Shown: piece by piece, positions 1-4,095 of the stretch
Layout of the letters: each line of letters opens with the position of its first letter
Numbering within the stretch: position 1 is the first letter of the stretch
Source of the DNA: Clostridia bacterium
Lineage (GTDB): Bacteria > Bacillota > Clostridia > Oscillospirales > Acutalibacteraceae
Length of the DNA: 6,295 nt
Direction: 5' to 3'
NCBI GenBank assembly: GCA_017631745.1
Contig: JAGBSR010000064.1
Coordinates: 1-6,295, forward strand
Made by a program: the position numbers and the translations under genes
The notes under the pieces: model-generated
The model's input: the letters and a program-made list of their open reading frames with translations, nothing else
What the model was told of the DNA's origin: nothing
Database searches by the model: none

Positions 1-197
1 AGCTTTATAACACTTACAAGTGTGAGGGTCTGCCGGCAGGTCCTATCACCAACCCCGGTCTTGCTGCCATTGAGGTTGCCTTGTACCCTGCCGAAACTGA
101 TTATTATTACTTTGTGACGGATAGTGATTGGAATTATTATTACAGCTCTACTTATGCACAGCACAGTGCCAAGTGCCGAGAGCTGGGACTGATGTAA
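1..197 (+). CDS. mltG: Endolytic murein transglycosylase MltG, C-terminal end (partial, 5' end outside window)
   Basis: The reading frame enters from the left edge (first full codon at base 3) and gives 64 residues before a TAA stop at 195-197. It reads LYNTYKCEGLPAGPITNPG, then AAIEVALYPAETDYYYFV. This matches the conserved C-terminal signature of the YceG/MltG family (YNTY..GLP.GPI.NPG...I.AAL.P...DYLYFV). MltG is a membrane-anchored lytic transglycosylase that cleaves nascent peptidoglycan glycan strands outside the cytoplasmic membrane. The membrane anchor, LysM-like part and catalytic glutamate would lie upstream of the window, so activity cannot be judged here. The tail is Tyr-rich and ends CRELGLM. 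No partner gene follows within 300 bp, so this is the end of its transcription unit. Identification rests on the signature alone but is fairly secure. Confidence 0.87.
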   Translation, partial: LYNTYKCEGLPAGPITNPGLAAIEVALYPAETDYYYFVTDSDWNYYYSSTYAQHSAKCRELGLM

Positions 198-287
198 ATA
201 TGAGCGAGAGGAATTGACCACAAAAAACTCACATTACCCTTGCAAATCACAAGAATACAAAACCTAAACCTTAATAAAAACAGAATC
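198..287. other. Intergenic spacer after mltG, no feature recognised
   Basis: A-rich sequence between the mltG stop and repeat copy 1. It holds no open frame of useful length, no convincing hairpin and no promoter of good quality. A five-codon ATG frame at 200 with no ribosome binding site is not considered a gene. Confidence 0.6.
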
Positions 288-313
288 GGCGGGCAGGAAC
301 TTTCCTACTCGCT
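288..313. terminator. Hairpin at left end of repeat copy 1, possible mltG terminator
   Basis: GGCGGGCAGG (288-297) pairs with CCTACTCGCT (304-313) around a 6-base loop, with one C-A mismatch and G-T pairs. A weak T-rich tract (TGTTTCTT) follows on the + strand. It is the first stable hairpin downstream of the mltG stop, about 90 bp away, so it may end mltG transcription. The poor T tract keeps confidence low. Confidence 0.4.
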
Positions 314-327
314 GTTTCTTCGTCGCA

Positions 328-362
328 ATTCTGCACTTTGCATTTTACATTCTGCATTTATT
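328..362. repeat. Heptamer tandem array, five degenerate 7-bp units (copy 1)
   Basis: Five consecutive 7-base units follow the consensus ATTCTGC. Units 1 and 4 are exact, and units 2, 3 and 5 carry one to four changes. An array of the same unit length and number occurs at 1531-1565 in repeat copy 2, preceded by the same TCGCA. Confidence 0.75.
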
Positions 363-408
363 TTGTTGCAGGGCTACGCCCCGCACCCCGCAAGCTTTTC
401 GAAAAAGT

Positions 409-438
409 TTGACAAAAGCCTTGTTAATTTTTTAAAAT
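409..438 (+). promoter_or_regulatory. Predicted sigma-A promoter for the esterase gene
   Basis: A perfect -35 hexamer TTGACA (409-414) is followed after 18 bases by TAAAAT (433-438), which matches five of six bases of the -10 consensus. The region is AT-rich and lies 60 bp before the start codon. The -35 box overlaps the right arm of the AAGCTTTT palindrome that ends repeat copy 1, so the promoter appears to be partly built from the repeat. A second AT-rich hexamer, TATACT (443-448), is too far from this -35 box to pair with it. Confidence 0.6.
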
Positions 439-497
439 AATATATACTATAACTGTAGTAAATAAAATTTCCCATTTTATTTTTCAGGAGGATTATT

Positions 498-1379
498 ATG
501 GACAAAATCATTGCATTTTTCATGGCGATTATTGCTTTCTTTATGAACCTTTTCGGAATTTCTCCCGTAAAGTATGATAAGTATACCAATCTTTCTTACG
601 GCAGCGATAAAAATCAGGTGCTTGATTTATACCTTCCGCAAGATGATAAAGACGACGTTGCTTTGATGCTCTACATTCACGGTGGCAGTTGGAGCGGCGG
701 TGATAAATCAGATTATAATGATTTCTGCAAGACTACAACCGGTAACTACGGCTATGCTTCCGCAACAATGAATTACCGCCTTCTGACAACAAAGGGTGAT
801 GTAACATATAAGAATATGCTTGACGATATTGATTCAGCAATCAACTATATTATCAACACTGCCGCAAAAAAAGGCACCGAGATAACTCAGATAGGCATTG
901 CAGGTGCTTCTGCCGGCGGACATCTCGCTTTACTTTATACCTATACCCACTATAATCAGTCAAAAGTTCCCATTAAATTCTGCATAAGCAAGGTAGGCCC
1001 CTCCGACTTTACAGACACTGCCTTTTTTGCTGAAAATATGGATAATTCCTTTGACAGATACGCTCTTATCTCTTCACTCATAGGAGAAACCGTAACCAAA
1101 GATAATTTCACTGCAATGACAGCTTCACTCAGCGCTGCATCACCGATTTCTTATGTCACATCTGACGTCCCCCCTACTCTTATGGCGTACGGTCAAAAGG
1201 ATACTCTTGTTCCTTTCTCAAACGGAACTGCCCTTCATAATGCTTTAAAGACAGCGGGAGTTCCCTGTGACTTCTATGATTTCCCCAATTCAGGGCACGA
1301 CCTTATGGGCGACCCAAGCATAAGCGATGCATATGTAGGTGCAATCGCTAACTATGCAAAAACTTATTTCGGATATTAA
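498..1379 (+). CDS. Membrane-anchored alpha/beta-hydrolase esterase (lipase/acetyl-esterase type)
   Basis: A 293-residue serine hydrolase of the Aes/BD-FAE-like alpha/beta-hydrolase group. Visible parts are a hydrophobic N-terminal segment (residues 4-20) that should act as a signal anchor, the oxyanion-hole motif HGGSW (61-65), the nucleophile elbow GASAG (136-140, Ser138), Asp235 in GQKDTLVPF and His267 in NSGHD. The triad is therefore complete. Family members remove acyl groups from small or carbohydrate esters, but the substrate cannot be named from sequence. With Lys3 before the helix and no lipobox or clear signal-peptidase site, the catalytic domain is probably outside the membrane (inference). 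The start is fixed by AGGAGG at 486-491, six bases before the ATG; internal Met9 and Met16 lack this. It has its own promoter and terminator and so is probably monocistronic. The N-terminal helix contains a doubled IIAFFM motif (4-9 and 11-16). Confidence 0.88.
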   Translation: MDKIIAFFMAIIAFFMNLFGISPVKYDKYTNLSYGSDKNQVLDLYLPQDDKDDVALMLYIHGGSWSGGDKSDYNDFCKTTTGNYGYASATMNYRLLTTKGDVTYKNMLDDIDSAINYIINTAAKKGTEITQIGIAGASAGGHLALLYTYTHYNQSKVPIKFCISKVGPSDFTDTAFFAENMDNSFDRYALISSLIGETVTKDNFTAMTASLSAASPISYVTSDVPPTLMAYGQKDTLVPFSNGTALHNALKTAGVPCDFYDFPNSGHDLMGDPSISDAYVGAIANYAKTYFGY

Positions 1380-1395
1380 AATAACTTTGATCACA

Positions 1396-1440
1396 ACCAT
1401 CGGATCTTGTAAGACCCGGTGGTCTTTCTATGTCTTTTTT
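1396..1440 (+). terminator. Intrinsic terminator of the esterase gene
   Basis: ACCATCGGATCTT (1396-1408) pairs with AAGACCCGGTGGT (1411-1423), with one A-C mismatch and one T-G pair. A T-rich stretch follows, ending in a run of T at 1434-1440. It begins 16 bases after the stop codon. The T run is interrupted near the stem, so efficiency is uncertain. Confidence 0.7.
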
Positions 1441-1483
1441 TCAAGTATGACTGAGATCAATTTCAATACCTTTTAGTAACAAC

Positions 1484-1525
1484 AAAAAAGGCGGGCAGGG
1501 ATTTTCCTACTCGCCTTTGCTTTTG
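1484..1525. terminator. Bidirectional terminator-like hairpin at left end of repeat copy 2
   Basis: GGCGGGCAGG (1490-1499) pairs with CCTACTCGCC (1506-1515) around GATTTT, with one mismatch and one G-T pair. On the - strand the stem is followed by TTTTTTGTTGTT (read from 1489 down to 1478), a good intrinsic-terminator tail for transcripts arriving from cysK. On the + strand TTTGCTTTT follows, giving a weaker second stop for the esterase transcript. Confidence 0.6.
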
Positions 1526-1530
1526 TCGCA

Positions 1531-1565
1531 ATTCTGTATTCTGCACTCTGAATTCTGCATTCAGA
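1531..1565. repeat. Heptamer tandem array, five degenerate 7-bp units (copy 2)
   Basis: Five consecutive 7-base units with consensus ATTCTGC. Units 2 and 4 are exact and the others differ by one to three bases. Length and unit number equal those of 328-362, but the variant positions differ. Confidence 0.75.
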
Positions 1566-1583
1566 AGTGGCAGGGCTCCGCCC

Positions 1584-1697
1584 TCTTCCTCTTGCGGTTC
1601 CCAAAATTGCTTACCGGCTTGGAGCGCCGAGCACTTTTGACCGTTGCGCCATCGTCACCTTGTTTAATCCGCCACAGGCGGTGCTTCGGCGACGATG
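1584..1697. repeat. Extra GC-rich hairpin module inside repeat copy 2
   Basis: This segment is missing from copy 1. It contains a small hairpin, GCTTGG (1617-1622) with CCGAGC (1627-1632). It also contains a nested structure in which CATCGTCACC (1650-1659) pairs with GGCGACGATG (1688-1697, one mismatch) and encloses the perfect stem CCGCC (1669-1673) with GGCGG (1677-1681). The outer arm ends exactly where similarity to copy 1 resumes. It is either an insertion into copy 2 or a module deleted from copy 1. No coding potential is apparent. Confidence 0.6.
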
Positions 1698-1702
1698 CCC
1701 CA

Positions 1703-1722
1703 CAAGCTTTTTAAAAAGCTTG
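1703..1722. repeat. Perfect 20-bp palindrome at right end of repeat copy 2
   Basis: CAAGCTTTTTAAAAAGCTTG reads the same on both strands. It lies 13 bases beyond the cysK stop codon. The matching position in copy 1 (391-411) has lost perfect symmetry but still folds as a hairpin, which suggests the structure is maintained. It may act as a transcript 3' structure for cysK or as the element's terminal motif. Confidence 0.7.
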
Positions 1723-1735
1723 ACCAAAACTTTCC

Positions 1736-2659
1736 TCATTCAAATAAATTTACACTCATATATCTTTCGCCGCTGTCAGGCAAAAGCACAACAATCTTCT
1801 TGCCCTCATTCTCAGCTCTCTCGGCAATCTCCTTTGCCGCCATAAGCGCAGCACCAGAAGAAATACCAACAAGAAGTCCCTCACTCTTGGCAAAAGCCTT
1901 ACTCATAGCGAAAGCATCTTCAGTCTTAACCGTCAGCACCTCATCGATGACACTCATATCAAGGTTGTCAGGGATAAAGTTCGCACCGATGCCTTGAATG
2001 CCGTGAGGCCCTGCAGTGCCCTTTGTAATAAGAGGTGAATCAAAAGGCTCAACACCGATAACCTTCACATCGGGATTTTTGCTTTTGAGATATTTACCCG
2101 TACCGCTGACAGTACCGCCTGTACCGATACAGGCAACAAAAATATCAACCTCACCCTCGGTGTCATCCCAGATTTCCTTACCCGTTGTCAGCACGTGACT
2201 GTCGGGGTTATCGGGGTTATCAAACTGCGAGGGAATAAATGAGTTGGGTGTGGTCTGCTGTAACTCCTTTGCTTTTTCAATGGAGCCAAGCATACCCTTA
2301 GCGCCCTCAGTGAGTACAATCTCAGCACCGTAAGCCTTAAGAAGCTTCTGTCTTTCCACACTCATAGTCTCGGGCATAACAAGCACAGCCTTATAACCAA
2401 GTGACACTGCCGCTGCGGCAAGTCCGATACCTGTATTACCGCTTGTGGGTTCAATTATAGTTGCACCCTCTCTGATGAGACCTTTTTCTTTTGCTTTGAG
2501 CAGCATATTAACTGCAACTCTGTCTTTAACCGAGCCGGCAGGATTAAAACATTCAAGCTTAGCAAAAATTTCAGCAGAAATATCCTGAGCCTTTTTAAAG
2601 CAGTCCGCCTTGAGAAGCGGAGTATTGCCGACAAGTTCGGCAAAATTTCTGTAAATCAT
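1736..2659 (-). CDS. cysK: Cysteine synthase A (O-acetylserine sulfhydrylase)
   Basis: A 307-residue cytoplasmic PLP enzyme (fold type II) that makes L-cysteine from O-acetylserine and sulfide; the length is normal for CysK. Visible motifs are NTPLL (12-16), NPAGSVKDR with the PLP-binding Lys45 (39-47), the substrate loop TSGNTG (72-77), the PLP-phosphate loop GTGGT (179-183), GPHGIQGIGANFIP (217-230), which is the form typical of CysK, GISSG (265-269), and LPDSGERY near the end (293-300). The ATG at 2659 is preceded by AGGGTGA (2664-2670), four bases away. The gene starts 15 bp after the nrdR stop, too close for a separate promoter, so it should be the last gene of an operon with the TIM-barrel gene and nrdR. 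No T-box, S-box or other cysteine-responsive leader is visible in that gap. The 3' end faces the esterase gene across repeat copy 2. Confidence 0.95.
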   Translation of the reverse strand: MIYRNFAELVGNTPLLKADCFKKAQDISAEIFAKLECFNPAGSVKDRVAVNMLLKAKEKGLIREGATIIEPTSGNTGIGLAAAAVSLGYKAVLVMPETMSVERQKLLKAYGAEIVLTEGAKGMLGSIEKAKELQQTTPNSFIPSQFDNPDNPDSHVLTTGKEIWDDTEGEVDIFVACIGTGGTVSGTGKYLKSKNPDVKVIGVEPFDSPLITKGTAGPHGIQGIGANFIPDNLDMSVIDEVLTVKTEDAFAMSKAFAKSEGLLVGISSGAALMAAKEIAERAENEGKKIVVLLPDSGERYMSVNLFE

Positions 2660-2674
2660 TCTATCACCCTAAAA

Positions 2675-3130
2675 TCAATCATTTGAGAGAAGCTTTGTAA
2701 GCTCGTCCATAAAGGTGTTGATATCCTTGAACTGACGGTATACACTTGCAAAGCGCACATAAGCAACCTCGTCGAGCTCCTTGAGCTTAGTCATAACAAG
2801 CTCACCGATATGTACTGATGTAACCTCTCTGTCAAGAGAATTCTGAAGCTCTGTTTCAATATCGGTTACAACCTTTTCGAGCTGATCGATTGAAACAGGT
2901 CTCTTTTCGCAGGCTCTGAGCATACCGTTAAAGAGCTTGACTCTGTCGAATGCCTGACGTGACTTATCTTTCTTTACTACCACGATGGGTACACTTTCAA
3001 TTATCTCATAGGTTGTGAATCTCTTTGCGCAAGCGATGCACTCTCTTCTGCGACGGATTTTTTCACCATCGTCAGTAGGTCTTGAGTCGATTACCTTGCT
3101 TTCTTCATAACCGCAAAAAGGACACTTCAT
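2675..3130 (-). CDS. nrdR: Transcriptional repressor NrdR
   Basis: A 151-residue protein of normal NrdR length. It has an N-terminal zinc ribbon with Cys3, Cys6, Cys31 and Cys34 (CPFC ... CIAC), the diagnostic DSRPTDDGEKIRRRREC segment (15-31), and an ATP-cone domain (about 49-139) with VVKKDKSRQAFDRVKL, RACEKRPV and VAYVRFASVYRQFKD. NrdR senses ATP/dATP through the cone and represses ribonucleotide reductase genes by binding paired NrdR boxes. No ribonucleotide reductase gene and no recognisable NrdR box lies in the window, so its targets are elsewhere. Translation starts at the ATG at 3130 behind AGAGAGG (3140-3146). It sits 26 bp after the TIM-barrel gene and 15 bp before cysK on the same strand, which indicates co-transcription. 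The wording CIACAKRF replaces the more usual CxxCGKRF, but all four zinc ligands are kept. Confidence 0.96.
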   Translation of the reverse strand: MKCPFCGYEESKVIDSRPTDDGEKIRRRRECIACAKRFTTYEIIESVPIVVVKKDKSRQAFDRVKLFNGMLRACEKRPVSIDQLEKVVTDIETELQNSLDREVTSVHIGELVMTKLKELDEVAYVRFASVYRQFKDINTFMDELTKLLSND

Positions 3131-3156
3131 ATTATTTTACCTCTCTTTATATTATT

Positions 3157-3957
3157 TTATCTTTTTATATTTAAGCTCTGCATTATATTTTCAAGATACT
3201 TTGCAGAATTTATGATATCCTCTATTCCGTCGAAGCCGTCGGAATACAGTTCTATTATATACTTACCCTTGTAGTTTATACCCTCAAGCTCAGTGAAAAG
3301 CTTTCCGAAATCAAAGAGCCCTTTTTCACTCGGCGGTGCACACTGACTATTTTGTGTGCAGTCACTCAGATGCACGTGGATAATATTTTCACCCACCGCT
3401 CTGATAAATTCCTCAGGCAGCACCCCTGCCTTTCTTGCCTGCTTTACATCAAGCACCATTTTGAAATTCTCTTTGCCGTAATCTTTAAGCAGTGTCATAA
3501 ACTCAGGTCTTGCACCCGAAAAATCCACCACATTTTCGTGAGCCATATAACAGCCGAAGGTCATTGCAATTTCATTAAGCCGTGTAAATCTCTCAGCATA
3601 TTCTTCTTTTGTTATATCATATTTAAATTTTGCACCGTGCATTATGGCAAACTTGGCACCAAGCTCCGCGGCCGCAGCGAAAAAACGCTTGTAATTCTCA
3701 CACGCGTCCACATAACGGCGGTAATAATTTGAAAAGAAGTTATACCCCTCGCCGAAAGACTCATAAGGGTGCACCGAAGTGACATTGACACCGTATCTGT
3801 CTTTGATAGCCTTGAGCTGTTTAACAAAAGAGGCATTTGTTTCCGAAGGTGAGTTGAAAAATATTTCAATATCCCTGAAGCCGTTTTCGCAAAGAAGCTG
3901 AAAAGACTTCTCAGTTTCCATAGGATAAAAGCAGGCTGACGATGCGCCTATATTCAT
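3157..3957 (-). CDS. Sugar phosphate isomerase/epimerase family TIM-barrel protein
   Basis: A 266-residue protein of the xylose-isomerase-like/AP-endonuclease-2 TIM-barrel superfamily. Likely metal ligands in order are Glu31 (DIEIFF), Glu141 in AHENV, Asp170 in MVLDVKQA, His196 in HVHLSD and Glu236 in YIIELYSDG. His63 (SVHPY) and His107 (MHGAKF) lie at positions typical of active-site histidines. Members isomerise or epimerise sugars or act on inositol derivatives; the substrate cannot be deduced. The frame is open up to 4026, but the ATG at 3957 is chosen because AGGTGAGG (3963-3970) lies five bases upstream. A strong promoter (3998-4026) lies inside the longer version, whose start would precede the expected transcript start. 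It is the first gene of the operon with nrdR (26 bp) and cysK. Its role in that company is unknown. It has no signal peptide and should be cytoplasmic. Confidence 0.85.
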   Translation of the reverse strand: MNIGASSACFYPMETEKSFQLLCENGFRDIEIFFNSPSETNASFVKQLKAIKDRYGVNVTSVHPYESFGEGYNFFSNYYRRYVDACENYKRFFAAAAELGAKFAIMHGAKFKYDITKEEYAERFTRLNEIAMTFGCYMAHENVVDFSGARPEFMTLLKDYGKENFKMVLDVKQARKAGVLPEEFIRAVGENIIHVHLSDCTQNSQCAPPSEKGLFDFGKLFTELEGINYKGKYIIELYSDGFDGIEDIINSAKYLENIMQSLNIKR

Positions 3958-3997
3958 TTTTGCCTCACCTGCCTCGAAAGTAGTATATTTGGTATAT

Positions 3998-4026
3998 ATT
4001 ATATCAAATTTAATATAAAAATACAA
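3998..4026 (-). promoter_or_regulatory. Extended -10 promoter of the TIM-barrel/nrdR/cysK operon
   Basis: On the - strand TTGTAT (4026-4021) is followed after 17 bases by a perfect TATAAT (4003-3998). TGA directly before it gives the extended -10 form TGATATAAT. The predicted transcript start is near 3991, about 34 bases before the ATG at 3957. The -35 box is poor (three of six), which the extended -10 would offset. The next - strand transcript ends just upstream at 4040, so the promoter is well insulated. Confidence 0.78.
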
Positions 4027-4039
4027 CCTTTTGTGCTTT

Positions 4040-4081
4040 AAAAAAAGCAGGATACCGCAGATAATTTCTGCTGTACCCTGC
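4040..4081 (-). terminator. Strong intrinsic terminator of the sigma2-TM-ankyrin gene
   Basis: On the - strand GCAGGGTACAGCAGA (4081-4067) pairs with TCTGCGGTATCCTGC (4061-4047) around a 5-base loop. There is one A-G mismatch and one G-T pair in 15 positions, followed at once by seven T. It starts 14 bases after the stop codon of the upstream gene and ends 14 bases before the next promoter, separating the two transcription units cleanly. Confidence 0.92.
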
Positions 4082-4095
4082 CGTATAAAATTTAA

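Larger units (their letters stand above)
288..417. repeat. Dispersed intergenic repeat, copy 1 (about 130 bp)
   Basis: This shares an ordered set of blocks with 1490-1729. The blocks are GGCGGGCAGG...TTTCCTACTCGC (288-312), TCGCA followed by five 7-bp units (323-362), GCAGGGCTACGCCC (368-381), and CCGCAAGCTTTT...TTTGAC.AAAA (389-417). The spacing between blocks is kept up to the GGGC hairpin, after which copy 2 has about 114 extra bases. No long open frame or transposase is present, so it is a non-coding, structured, MITE- or REP-like intergenic repeat. The 3' block folds as a 9-bp stem (391-399 with 403-411, one G-T pair, CGA loop). It lies between mltG and the esterase, and its right end overlaps the esterase promoter. 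Whether it is mobile cannot be decided from two copies. Confidence 0.8.
1490..1729. repeat. Dispersed intergenic repeat, copy 2 (about 240 bp, with extra central module)
   Basis: This is the second copy of the element at 288-417, in the same orientation. Shared blocks are GGCGGGCAGG plus TTTTCCTACTCGC (1490-1514), TCGCA plus five 7-bp units (1526-1565), GGCAGGGCTCCGCCC (1569-1583) and CCACAAGCTTTT...GCTTGACCAAAA (1700-1728). Between the third and fourth blocks it holds about 114 bases absent from copy 1. It fills nearly all of the space between the convergent esterase and cysK genes and ends seven bases from the cysK stop. Open frames running through it, such as 1517-1714, have no ribosome binding site or known-family similarity and are treated as chance. 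Confidence 0.8.

Noticed and set aside
198..230. Possible remnant of a gene following mltG (ATG at 200, or the frame read from 204)
   Set aside because: Stops within a few codons to about 22 codons, no ribosome binding site, and no recognisable family similarity.
328..362. Heptamer arrays as a possible CRISPR array
   Set aside because: Units are only 7 bp and directly adjacent, with no spacers and no cas genes nearby.
240..440. 66-codon + strand open frame across repeat copy 1
   Set aside because: No ribosome binding site, runs through repeat blocks and a promoter, and the peptide (CILHSAF-like) only reflects the heptamer array.
1517..1714. 65-codon + strand open frame across repeat copy 2, with similar peptide to the one in copy 1
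   Set aside because: The shared peptide text comes from the shared non-coding repeat; the frame is broken differently downstream and lacks a start signal.
2660..2674. Cysteine- or methionine-responsive leader before cysK
   Set aside because: The gap is 15 bp and holds only a ribosome binding site; no T-box or SAM riboswitch can fit.
3352..3732. 126-codon + strand open frame opposite the TIM-barrel gene
   Set aside because: Antisense shadow of a gene with clear family motifs; no ribosome binding site and low-complexity composition.
3958..4026. Longer N-terminus for the TIM-barrel protein (extra 23 residues)
   Set aside because: This stretch contains a strong promoter and the ribosome binding site of the shorter form; the extra residues do not resemble the family.
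3131..4030. NrdR-box pairs near nrdR or its operon promoter
   Set aside because: The AT-rich tracts lack the ACA...TGT symmetric ends of the known box, so autoregulation is not supported by sequence.
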